Below are positions 1-20,334 of a stretch of DNA of 64,000 nt, one piece after another. The translations under genes were made by a program, and so were the position numbers. Below the pieces are notes generated by a model. The model saw only the letters and a program-made list of their open reading frames with translations. It was not told where the DNA came from and made no database searches. Numbering within the stretch: the first letter of the stretch is position 1; each line of letters opens with the position of its first letter. This DNA is from Erpobdella octoculata (lineage: Eukaryota > Annelida > Clitellata > Hirudinida > Erpobdellidae), in NCBI GenBank assembly GCA_963978895.1, contig OZ022241.1:40239030-40303029 (forward strand), written 5' to 3'.

Positions 1-697
1 TCAAGTTTTGCTGTCCTAACCTACAGAACTTTCCTTACGTAGTGATCCGACCTCCAACCCGACCTTATCGATACCTATTTAGGGGCCGTCCATAAAGTAC
101 GTCACGCTGTTTTTTGACAATACATTTAATTCAACAACAAAAAAATATAAAGTCATTCTAAATTTGAACTCGAGAAAGAACAAGTCTTTAATATCGTGCG
201 AAATACTTATAAAAAAAACCGATAAACTAAAGCTAAATAATTTAACATAATCTAAATAATTTAACATAACTCTACAGGTCAAAACAAAATAGTAAACAAT
301 ATAGAGGAAAGCTATGCATCCGCGCTCAAAGTCGCTACACAGGTTTGAAACATGATTTGAAAATAAAGAGAAAGTTAAAAATAAAGCGCGGCCAGAGTAA
401 AACAATTTCACGTTATTTAGTTATTCGTAAACGAAGTTTAGCTACGCAATAACAATCGAATCGTGTATAAAATGAAAAATTGGTAAACAGGATAATGTTA
501 CTAAATTTTTCTTTTATAAAAATGCAATGGTGGCAGAAATGAAACTATAAAGTTTAAACTCATCGAGATAAATCTTGAAAATAATGTTGATAACATAATC
601 ATAATAATATATTTAATAAAAATATTCACTTTAAAAATAAAATTATCATTAAAATACATGAAGCTGAACAAAGATAAGTATCGCGTGTAAAAGGGAT

Positions 698-790
698 ATT
701 GATTTATTAGTATCAATAATATTGATTTATGGGTATCAATAATATTGATTTATGGGTATCAATAATATTGATTTATTAGCATCAATAACA
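698..790. repeat. 23-bp palindromic minisatellite
   Basis: Three to four tandem copies of a unit built on the palindrome ATCAATAATATTGAT, separated by TTATGGGT or TTATTAG spacers. The repeat of GGGTATC at 731 and 754 gives a 23-bp period. Confidence 0.8.
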
Positions 791-1384
791 ACGATGAAAG
801 TAAATGCAAGTACCAGCGGTGGAGTACATCTTGAAACGAATGCAAACGCGCGTGCGTAACAAATCTGAACTGTTACTGAGACTCCGAAAACCGTTCATCC
901 GTTTACGATATAAATACTAGAAGCAGTAATGTCGATGATGACTGTGATGATAATGATAATGATAATAAAAAATATTAACAGATATATTCATGATGCTGAT
1001 GTAGATAAACAATATAAGAGTATAGTACTGGTGGGAAAAAATCAAACGATTACATGCCACTTGAAGAAATACTGCTGTAAAAAAAAACCTACCTACATTA
1101 TCATCATGCTGTGGCACAATTGGGTTTGTTGCAGGAACTGAGTACAAATGCTAACCATAACGATGGAGACAATGATGAGAAATGATGATAATGGTTGTGC
1201 TTAAGGGCGGTGCGGGTGATGATGATTATGAAATCCGATGCCGTTAATAATGTTGATGACAAAATAAATGCTTACCAAAATGCCAATAATAATTTTACCT
1301 AGAAAAAACCGCCCAAAAAATAACAAACTGATGACCCTTGAGAAGATCATAATTACAAACTTCAATCATCCAAAACTGATCAAA

Positions 1385-1565
1385 TTAAAATTACCAATTA
1401 GTCTTATTTCATCATAATTGAACCATCAATTAGTCATAACTCATTATAATTAGAACTAACAATTAGTCATAATTTATCATAATTAGAACTATCAATTAGT
1501 CATAATCCATCAAAATTAAAACTACAAATTAGTCATAATTCATCATAATTAGAACTATCAATCAG
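1385..1565. repeat. tandem minisatellite of about 31-35 bp
   Basis: About five degenerate tandem copies of a unit containing CAATTAGTCATAA followed by TCATCATAATTAGAACTA. The AGTCATAA word recurs at about 1432, 1467, 1498 and 1533, so the period drifts between about 31 and 35 bp. Confidence 0.75.
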
Positions 1566-1672
1566 CTAGTAGTTTTTCAAATAAGCCACAACGAGCAATC
1601 TACTTTGACTCCACTAAAAATAAAAAAAACCGAACACCAAGAAAAGCCTCGACCAGCTATATAGCTTTTCAG

Positions 1673-4600
1673 CTATGCAGTTGTGATGGTGATGAGCATG
1701 TTGCTTCTATCCAGCTGCTTGCCAGCCCCGTGTTGACCCGAAGAGCTCAGCGAACTCTCTCGCGACAGTAAGCTCTGTTTATCCTCCGGAAGGCTCTTTT
1801 TGCGGCACTGCTTGGAAATGAGGGTGTATGCCGTGAGGAGCATGGCCTGTCGAAAGAGAATGGGTATTTATTATTAATTACGTTTTTTTTTTTAATAAAA
1901 CTCAAATGTAATTAACGAGTTACGGAATACAAACTTATGGCCTGTTGAAATAAAATGTGTATTTATTAATTATGTTTTTTTTTATGAAATCTAACAAATT
2001 GAACGAGTTACGGAATACGAACTTACGGTAAAGATGGTGAAAAAGCCGACGTAAACATTCGCCCTGGCAAAACCGAAGACGTCGTGAAGGAATCCTCCTC
2101 CCAGCGGACCGATGAATGCCCTTATTTGAGGAAGAAGATGATTACAAATATGTGTTATTCGTACGTTTAAAATTTCTGTTGGTGATTTTTTCAAATTACC
2201 CGATGGAGAAGAAAGAGTTGACGAGACCGGCGATGAGCCCGTAGGTGGCCAGATTGTCCGTGTAACCGGCGGACCTGCGTCGGAAATGTCATTCGTGTCC
2301 GTGAATGTGATGGCGACGACGGTAGTTGTGAAATTGTAAAAGTTGTAACATCTATCATGTCGTAACTTTTACCGACCTCAATTCTGATTAAAAATTTACG
2401 ATCTTGACCAATATTTACGGTCATCTTCACGAGATACAATTACGATCGATAATTACAAAAACAATTACAACTTACGACCGTGATCGTCATTAACAGTGGC
2501 ATTCCAAAATGATGATCACGCTCAACAATTACATTCACACGTATAGCACAGGATCACAATCAAGACATCCAGCTTCTGATTATCATTGCCACATCAATTA
2601 TTAAAAGATCAAATGAAAAATATCATCAGAAAGAATGCAGATTTTGTTCCAATGATTTGCAATTAAATATTTAATCATCAATGATCTACAGAATCTTTCA
2701 AATTCTAAGTAGAATGTTGATTGACTCTGCTTGAACAGCAAGCACAGTTTCATCCTTTACTTTTGTGAATTTTTTTTCATTAAAAAAAAATTAAACCTCA
2801 TCTGAATGAATCTTTTCAAAACCTGCTGGACATGAATTCACATTACAAGCCACTTGTTCAAAGTGAATTTGTCCGATCATCTATCTAGAAGCAAATTCAT
2901 CGCAGATTCACTTGCTTGATCTCAAATAATGAAAAGATATAAATAACACAAAGAAGCAGAGCATTGAAAGTCTCAGACAGATGCCGATGCTCTACCGACC
3001 GTGCCTGATAAAAAATATTGACAGCAGTCTAGCCGGTTACCTTTCGAGAATCAAAGCTATCATTATTTTTAATAAATGCATTTATTAAAGAAAAAAATAA
3101 ATAAACAGAAATACAATATGAGAATAAAAACCAACTGGTGAAAAATTAAAATTCAAAAAAGTGAACGCACATCGTAGCGTCGGAGATGATCTGAAACGTG
3201 ATGGTGAGCGTGCTGATGCCGAATCCCGCCACAGCCAGGCACAAGATGACTGTCCACAGCTGAGGCCTGCATAAATTAATATTGATTAATTATTCAATAT
3301 CTTATTAGTGATTGACATCTCATTATTATTCATGAGGTAATCTCATATCATTGATTATGTTCAATATCTTATTAGTGATTGAAATCTCATTCATATTCAT
3401 GAGGTAATCTCATAACGAGATGATACAACGACATCAAAATACAAAGTTTCAAGAAGTCAACAACTGACGAAAAATTGAAGAGCGGAGCTGGACCGATGAG
3501 GAAGAAAGCAAAACCGGTCGCCAGGTAGCCGATGGCTATGATTGGCTGTCCCAGGTAAGGCTGGAAGCAATAATTACAGGTATTGTCGGTATATAAACCC
3601 AATAAGTAATAAAAAACACGATAATAATTCGTCAATCGAAACGAAAATATTGGATGTAAATTTCTAGTTAAAATACAGTCAATATGAGCCAGACTTTCAT
3701 TGAAGATGCCACAAAACTAATCATCATCATCAGCAGCATGCACAGAGCAATCGTCAACGACGACGAACCTTCTTGTCGACGACCCTGCCCCAGATCGGTG
3801 ACATGACGCAATAACCGAGAGGTTCAACGAGGAAGACGAAACCGACCAGCATGGGAGATAACTTGAACTGTCAACGAAATAGTTGCATTAATGCACAGAA
3901 ACAGCCCACACACACACACAAACCACAAACACACTAATTTAAACAAAATCGAGAAAGTTGAAAAGAAGAAAACAGAAAACAGATCGATTAGTTATAAAAA
4001 TGAGAAATAAATTTGTAAATAATAACAAAATAAAGAAAAATAATATAATTAATAGATTAATTATATTGGTAATATTCCGTTGACCAACATTGTCAGTAAG
4101 AAAAAGAGAGAGGGTGACGTCAAAGTAGCCGATGCACCCGGCCCCTGCGACCAAGCACAAACCGGTCAGGCAGACCAGAGGGATCTTCAAGAGAGAAAAA
4201 ATCGAACCCTCGCGCGGAAGTTGAGACACTGGCGTGAAGAAATGAAAAAAAATCATTATCATTCCCCCACATTGTCGTCATAGCAACATCGCAATCGTTA
4301 TAATTTCACAAACGACCTTCACAGCGCAACTTCAAAAAATTTGCGTAATTAAACGCATGTAACGACAGAGCATTTAAATATAAACCTATAAAATTCAAAA
4401 ACTAAAATCTGTGACAAACCTTTTTGAGCGGGAAGAAGACAAATGCTGACGAAACCGACGATTACGATGAACGAACCGATGACAGCGAATGGGAAGACGA
4501 AGCCGCCGAACTGTCGGAACGAATTGAATATTCATGAAGCTAAGTCTAATTAAATATCCATAAAACTAACGAATTGAATATTCATGAAGCTAAGTCTTAT

Positions 4601-7600
4601 TAAATATCCATAAAACTAACGAATTGAATATTCATGAATCTAAGTCAAAATTGCAGCTTCAACGATTCGACATCAAGAAAAAACATTAAAATTCGAGTTC
4701 AACTTCTTTGCCACGGTAGCATGAGTTACGATTATTATAACAACAAACAGGATTATAAATAAAACATGATCGGTAATGGTGAAAGTAAATTTTCTGTACA
4801 TTTAATTGATTACAATAATAAATTAATTATCTAAATACAATAAATAATTAATTAAAAAAAATCAAATTAATAAATAATTAAATACAATAATATAGAGAAT
4901 TAAAACAACTGGATGACAGACTGACCTGAAACAAAATGCCTCCGAGCGGAGGTCCAGCCATGAGGCCAAGCCCCGTAAACATTTCCAACGTACCCTTTAA
5001 AGCAATCAAATCAAATTCATCAAGCCCCAAAAACATTTCCAACGTACCCTGTAACGTAATCAATCAAATTTCTCATGGATTTAAACAATTAATCGATGAA
5101 GTAATCAATCAAGCAATAAATCAATCAAACAGCCAACCAGCCAATCAATCAACCAATCAATCATGCAACCAGCCAGTGATAATTTACTTTCAAAATTCAT
5201 TTCACTTATACTTGGCTTATACATATATAACACGCATTTTACTATGCATTTTTAATTCTTTCTACTTTTACTTAGAATTACTTTTGGGGTAGTTCTTTAT
5301 ACAGTCAGTCAGTAACTCACTCACTGAGTCACTCACTCACTCACTCACTCACTTAATCAATCAATCAAAGCAACATCAAAAATAGAAGTGATCCTTATGG
5401 ATAGAATCAGTAATCACACTTACCAATGATTTAAATGTCAGAGCCATCATAACGAAATGACGTAAGTGAAAAAAGGCGACTTACAAACATGGTGGCCACG
5501 TGCTTCGGAAAGTAAAAAGCCATCATCGCAAAGCTGGCAGTTCCGAACGCGGCCGCCCCCAGAGCCTCGAACGTCCGAACGACGAAGCACAAGACCAGGT
5601 ACTCGACGCCACCTGGTGCCTTGTCGAGAATTCTGTCCGAGCGTTACGTGTTAAAAAAGTTGATTGTGAAAATGCGGGTTTGTAAGAAGTTTTAATAACT
5701 GTAAATGATGATGACGGTTATGATAATGATGATGATGATGATGTGAGTGATGATAATGATGACAATAATGATGACAACAAAAAGAGTGATGATAATGATA
5801 CTGGCGCGACTCACCCGAATAATATGCAGCACACTCCGGACACGAATAAACCGGTTATGTACATGAACTTGGCTCCGATCTCGTTGAGCTGTTAGTAATA
5901 ATAGTAATTTTTAACGATTACATTTAAATTTCAATGAAAATGTAAAAAAAAAACATATTAAATCGAAGATTTATTTTATAGTCTAGTCGTTTAGAAGAGA
6001 CTTTGGCGAGATTGTGCCCTACTGGCTCCCTTAAGCAAAGGAGTTTAGTCGCATTGCTCAGGTTGCGTGTCTCGCGAGGTTAACCAACTCCATTCAGTAA
6101 CCTTAAAAAAATTAAAAAAAACCAAAATATTTTACAAAAAAAATAAAGCACTCACGTAAGACCCGAAGATCGGAGACATGAGAACGAGAACCAATTCGAA
6201 CGATCCGAAAACGAGGCCGATGTACGAGCTGTTCACGCCTTTTTTCATGGCCTGGAAGAAGTCGACAGGTGGGTGGGTTCATTTTATAAGTTAATAAAAG
6301 TACAGATAACAAATTTACTTGTCGTTGACTGTAATATTATGTAGGTTCAGAATTTTTTATTCGAAACCTTGAACGATTTAAGGAATGAAAGTATGAAGTA
6401 ATAAATGCATGAATGAATGAATAATGAACTAATGGAGTAAGGAATGGATGAATGAATGAATAATGGATTATTTAATTGTTTAATAAGTGAATTACTTAAT
6501 TAATTAATTCATTTATTCATTAAGCAATGAAGTAATAAATGGATAAATTAAGTAATAATGAATAAATGAATTAATTAATTAATTAATGAAAATAGAATGA
6601 ATAATGAAGTAATTAATGAATTAATTAAAATGATATAAATGAAAATGAATGGAGTAATAAATTAATGGCAAATAAATAAGAATTTTTTAAATTTTAAATT
6701 ACAAAGAAACCCGTTAGGACCGCCCGTACGAACCTCGGTGGGAAAGAACGGAGCCAGAATCGAGTAGAACGCTCCGAGACAGAAATTCGAGAGACAGAAC
6801 GTGATGACGGCGAATTTCTTGTCCCGACTCATCCTCAAGATGTTTCCGGTCGACTCGACGTCGTCGTCTTCCTCTTCGTCGTCTTCGTCCATCCTCGCGT
6901 TGAACTCCGTCGGGGAGGTCAGGGCGGAGCCCACGGCCGCCGTCGACCTGTAGCGACCCAGCGACCTGTGGGACGAATGTTTTTGTTATTTCATGATGCT
7001 GAACTTTTTGCAGCAACCTAATCTTAAGAGTTTTACATCAGGTGTTTTAAGACTGAAATGACTGTATGTAGGAAGCACGTAAGTACTTCTTGTTGTGGAT
7101 CATAATTTGATCGTTTTAACTGTCTCTCCTCTTTTATCTATGCTTGCGAGTGGCTCACAATTAGCTTTGCAGAGCTCTGTCAGAAACTGCTAAGCCTTTG
7201 AATAGTAAAAGAAAGAGTAAGAGGCAGTTGTAGTTCTTAAACAAACTCAATGTTTCTTGAAATACAAACACACACGTGTTATAATATTCAATAGGAATTC
7301 TTTTGAAAGAGATTGTATATACAAATGTTCTATACATTACACTACATTATGCATATCAGAATAAAACTATTTTTTTGTTGAGTCTGACAGGTTTTAAATC
7401 GAGAAGACTATGCAATCATATCTATCTAGGACCATCATTATTCATAAATGTAGTAATATAGTAGAGCTGAATATTCATCATGATAGGAGGTGAACTCAAA
7501 TAAGAAGAATAATTTTAGGAATCATTAATATTCATGAGATAACTTAAAAATTCTGGAAACAACTGTCAAAGCTTTTATTAACAAATTGACATGCAAATGT

Positions 7601-7801
7601 CAATAACATTAATTAATTATTTTAATAAAACTAGTTTAAAAGTGGTTTACAACTCTTAAAGTTAAATCGTTTGAATTAAAAAATAAAAAAAGCAGTGGAA
7701 AACCTGGATCTCTGACGTCTTTTCTGTGCATAAGCAAGAGAATTGTTGTAGTAATTTACATCGGAATCCGAATCAAATCCTCTGGAATCGTCGTCAGTCA
7801 T
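1673..7801 (-). CDS. SLC18B1: MFS transporter, SLC18B1-like (14 exons)
   Basis: Complete gene model, 525 aa. Exons on the minus strand: 7801-7704, 6965-6734, 6251-6156, 5888-5815, 5632-5485, 4994-4926, 4510-4420, 4228-4089, 3867-3769, 3560-3469, 3266-3171, 2274-2200, 2120-2027, 1846-1673. Phase is kept at every GT-AG junction. The acidic cytoplasmic N-terminus (an E/D run near residues 55-62) is followed by membrane segments. TM1 reads FAVITFCLSNFCLGAFYSIL, the middle holds GTLEMFTGLGLMAGPPLGG, and SPIWGRVVDKK in exon 9 fits the MFS loop motif between TM8 and TM9. The C-terminus is a polar tail ending TTA. The order and spacing fit SLC18B1, a relative of vesicular amine transporters that moves polyamines into vesicles; substrate here is inferred. 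Exon 6 has a weak AAG acceptor and a stronger duplicated CAG acceptor 54 bp upstream. It is head-to-head with MALT1. Confidence 0.9.
1842..2027. repeat. duplicated intron 13 of the transporter
   Basis: Intron 13 (1847-2026) is two tandem copies of a unit of about 90 bp. Both contain the exon-edge word TGGCCTGT, a TATTTATTAATTA stretch, a T-run and GAGTTACGGAATAC. At the copy junction (about 1935-1945), read on the minus strand, a dead donor (CATAAGT in place of CGTAAGT) is fused to an intact-looking acceptor, CAACAG|GCCAT. Splicing there would reach a stop codon quickly. Confidence 0.75.
3290..3415. repeat. tandem direct repeat of about 67 bp in intron 10
   Basis: Two adjacent copies of TTCAATATCTTATTAGTGATTG followed by an ATCTCATT...ATTCATGAGGTAATCTCAT block, starting near 3293 and 3360. 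It lies inside the transporter gene between exons 10 and 11. Confidence 0.75.
4521..4650. repeat. 50-bp tandem repeat beside exon 7
   Basis: Copies start at 4521, 4571 and 4621 with the word GAATTGAATATTCATGAA; the third is incomplete. The array starts 11 bp from the transporter's exon 7 acceptor, so it fills the place where branch point and pyrimidine tract normally sit. Confidence 0.85.
4974..5062. repeat. 54-bp duplication of exon 6 start and acceptor
   Basis: The word AACATTTCCAACGTACCCT occurs at the real exon 6 edge and again 54 bp to the right (upstream for the minus-strand gene). Both copies carry an AG directly before the GGTACG that begins the exon. The downstream one is AAG (exon from 4994) and the upstream one CAG (exon from 5048). 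The extra 18 codons are in frame and open. Confidence 0.85.
5075..5365. repeat. degenerate CAAT and CTCA simple repeats
   Basis: Degenerate tetramers of the CAAT/CAGC type at about 5085-5180 and a CTCACTCACT run at about 5310-5352, inside transporter intron 5. No coding signal. Confidence 0.7.
6380..6660. repeat. degenerate AATG/AATT repeat field
   Basis: A 280-bp field of drifting GAATGAAT, TTAATTAA and ATGAATAA words in transporter intron 2. It looks like an old, mutated tetranucleotide microsatellite. Confidence 0.7.
7028..7175 (-). mobile_element. degraded SINE copy
   Basis: Reverse-oriented, diverged copy of the short polyadenylated repeat best seen at 34484-34665. Shared words are GTTTTAAGACTGAAATG, GTATGTAGGAAGCAC, a GGATCATAATTTGATC palindrome and a final GGCTCACAATTAGC. 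It lies in intron 1 of the transporter. The poly-T head and target duplication are no longer recognisable. Confidence 0.7.
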
Positions 7802-9571
7802 GTTTACACTTTAATTGCTAATCCTGTCTATTTCCGATTGATTAATTTAATCAAATTAAATATTTATTTTTTTTCTTCTTTTTTCAGACGACCTAAGTCT
7901 GACTACTTTGCACGCTGCATCAGACAGCTTGTGAGAGGCACATTGGAACGCAAGTACCCGACTGAACTAGTACTTTTTACACACCCCCCAAAAAATGAAC
8001 ATAGACCATAGACCAGACTATCACGAAGAAGAAGAAGTTTATTATTAAACATCGCGCTATGATGTCACCGCCTATAAAGAAGAAGGCTAAGGATTGAAAC
8101 TGAGATTGCGTTAATTGTTTGCATCTTCGGTGTCCGTTTGATGATGTGCACACTCACTGCGCACGCGGCATCGTCTAATAAACATGTGACAGGACAAGCT
8201 GACGACGTTTACAAACAAAATTACCTAGGTCAGGCTGTGTCATTTGTACACCTGTGCGGTGTATAATGACTTTTTTCTGTTCTGATTGTTAGTTTAAGTT
8301 TTTTTTTTTTGCTTTTTTCTTACTAGATTTATTAAACTTTTAAAATAATTATAAAGTGCCGTTTAACTTATATTAGAAAACCATAGAGCATCAATTTTCT
8401 CCTTTGAATGTTGACCCCATATCTATCTACTTTACAACCATCGCATTATTTTAGGCGCTGGTGGTGATGATGGCACTTCTGCTCATCTCATACGAGGAGT
8501 TTTGACCTGCCATGATTATAAATACAATCGAGAATAAATCATTCACATTTACAAAAATCAAAAGCGCTATGACTACAGTTAGAATATGCCTTGTATTTGA
8601 CCAGCATCTCAATTATTAAATTGTCTAAAGTTGGCTGGCACAGGCTTAATTATTAGGACGTACACAGAAATTTATATATGTTTGTAGGTAGGTATACGTG
8701 TCCCGGGAATGATAGCATGGACTCACTCGGCAGTACAAAATTTTTACCGGTTCGGAAGACACCGAACGCTCGAAAATTTTAGAACTCTGAATCATGAAAA
8801 AAAATTGTGAAAAAAATTTAAATAAACTTTTTCAATTTTTAGGGTCACTGCGGACGCTGAAGATCTTAATGAAATGAAATAAAAAATTTCATGTATTTTT
8901 ACTTTATAATAAGGCACAAATCCCCCCTATTAGAACAAAAACACTTCCACCTGGTTCTATTTTGTGGTGGGTCTTAATGGAGAAGGAAATAAATAAATGG
9001 TGCTGAAAATCTCTCTTTCAATCAATCAAAAATATATCTATAACACCTTAAATGAAACTGTAAAAGGTGCATTGGCACAAAGCAACGTTTTGTGTAAACT
9101 GGACAGGTGATTCCATAGAGTACTACCCATAGATATATATCTATAGATATATATATATATATATAGTACCACCCTACTATGGCGTGTCTGATGCCTCGCC
9201 GAAAGCACGTATATTTGGTAATTCTCCAGTATATGTACCGTTATAATTTAATCAATAACATAAATTTATAACTTAGACATGTTCTGACCAACAAACTGCG
9301 TGATAGCAGAGTTGACCCAGTTTCTAACTAAATGCCTTTAATTGACTTAATCCTTATAATAACTTAATTAGGGCTTTATGAAGTCAACGCATATGGGAGC
9401 CCATTTATGCAAATGGTCAGTTGATTCATTTGAGTTGTGTTACGCTGATCAATTTTTTAATATTTTTTAAACTGAATAAGCGCTGTAAGTGGTAGGTAAA
9501 ACGCTCTGGGATTTTCCAATTGATCCATCACTTCCTTGTTGTATCGGCCGTCGTTTTTGGAACTTAAAAAA
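7802..9571. other. shared upstream region between transporter and MALT1
   Basis: The two flanking genes diverge from this 1.8-kb stretch, so both promoters should lie here. I see no clear TATA box or CpG-rich core. A short AT run sits at about 9130-9165. Other sequence is AT-rich with no supportable exon. Confidence 0.5.
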
Positions 9572-18901
<9,330 letters not shown>

Positions 18902-19117
18902 TAGAAACCGGCATCATAAACAAAGACAATGAATTCGTTGCACTTGAATTTTTTATTTGGACAGCTTATATTTTTTTTCAATTCTCGATTATTTTATCTG
19001 ATTTTTTGTTTCTTTTGTTTTTTTTTTTTAATGCCGATTCCAGTCTGCACCGAACTTGAATTCTAAGTTCAAGTTTGACCGTGTCGTCCGGAACGAACCT
19101 GCAGGTATAATAGATTA

Positions 19118-19123
19118 AATAAA
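19118..19123 (+). terminator. candidate polyadenylation signal of MALT1
   Basis: AATAAA 217 nt after the MALT1 stop codon at 18901. It is the first canonical hexamer on the plus strand after the stop, and lies before the Helitron-like element. Confidence 0.55.
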
Positions 19124-19186
19124 ATTCCCCGAGTAGAATTGTGTACTTTAGGTTCTAGAATCAAATTAATATATATATATATATAA

Positions 19187-19582
19187 CTAGCGGGGTGCCT
19201 GACGTTGCCCGGGGTTTTTCTAACGTTTGTCTCTCTCGCTCCCGTTTCCTTCCCCACTTGCTCTCCTGTTCCCGGTCGCTTTCTCGCTCCTGGTAGCTTT
19301 CCCGCTCCCGCTTGCTCTTTTGATCTCGGTCGCTTTCCTGCTTTCGCTTGCTTTTCCTTTCCCGCTCTCTCTTTCGCTCTCAGTTGCTTTTCCGTTCCCG
19401 TTTCCGCTCATTTATGTATATGTATGTCTATATATATAGTTCCCGCTCCGCTCATTTTGTGACTGATTTTAATATTTTTTTCATTAAAACCTTCCTCCAT
19501 TGACTCTCAAGCTTGTGTAAAAATTTCATTATGATCGGATGAATGGTGTAGCAACGCATAAGTTATTTACACACACACAATC

Positions 19583-19665
<83 letters not shown>
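19187..19665 (-). mobile_element. short non-autonomous Helitron-like element
   Basis: Read on the minus strand it begins with TC (19665-19664) followed by a long AT microsatellite, and ends with CTAG (19190-19187). Target flanks are A and T, as for Helitron insertion. Next to CTAG is a GC-rich block resembling the hairpin of the full copy at 59651, here imperfect. Between lies low-complexity CTCGCTCCCGTTTCC sequence, also present at 46980-47027 and 59705-59800. No transposase or helicase frame is present. Confidence 0.7.
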
Positions 19666-20334
19666 TATATATCGATGTTGTTATCAATGATACATAATTT
19701 TTGCTGGTTCAAATTTTTTATCAATAAAAAAAGTTATCTGAAAGATATTTTGCATTACATGCTTCTCCAAATTAAACACAGCCCGTGTATCGACATCCAT
19801 CGATAAGTCACCCTTCACTGAATTTTTCCACTTCGAGTCAACCGGTGGTCTCAAAATTCCATGAAATGTGGGTCGCCCGTCCGTGTCTCGCCCCCCTCAC
19901 TGTCAGTTACGTTTGTTGATATGATGTGTAATGTAATGTATAGAACATTTGTGTTGCGCCTCTTCATAGGAGGGCCATCACAGACTCATTTTCTCATTTC
20001 AAGAAAAATCATGTGGTCCACAAGATATATAAAAAAAAAAGTATCAATACGTTATGAATACGGTGCGTTTGATGACACGTGATTAACTGGAAGAACTATG
20101 GACGACGAATCACGTGTGTTGAACTCTAAAATTATACAACGACCGACCGACTAGGTTTGTCTTTGCGTGAATATATGACCGAATGATCATCCACCCAAGA
20201 GTTGATCTCTTTTTCGATCGTCCCGAATCAGCCGTCCATCTAAGCAAAAATGCTGACGTTTCAAATATGCTTAATGTAAATATTTATTTTTAAATAGATC
20301 AGCAGACACGAAAAAAACAGCAATTAAATCACAT
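19666..20334. other. intergenic stretch between MALT1 and ARMC6
   Basis: The two genes converge here. No exon can be supported: the open frame at 19861-20082 lacks splice context and any recognisable motif. The ARMC6 polyadenylation signal is at its right end. Confidence 0.55.
20283..20288 (-). terminator. candidate polyadenylation signal of ARMC6
   Basis: AATAAA on the minus strand (TTTATT on plus), about 47 nt beyond the ARMC6 stop codon. Confidence 0.6.

Larger units (their letters stand above)
1..1672. other. gene-free stretch downstream of the MFS gene
   Basis: I see no supportable exon here. The sequence is very AT-rich, with short runs of GAT/AAT triplets around 935-1000 and 1200-1290 and two minisatellites listed separately. 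Open frames in it are short, hydrophobic or low-complexity and look like chance. The 3' UTR of the minus-strand transporter should extend into it from 1672, but I did not find a convincing polyadenylation signal. Confidence 0.6.

Noticed and set aside
19205..19462. 85-aa Phe/Pro/Ser-rich protein
   Set aside because: Low-complexity CGCTCCCG interior of the Helitron-like element, repeated at 46980 and 59705.
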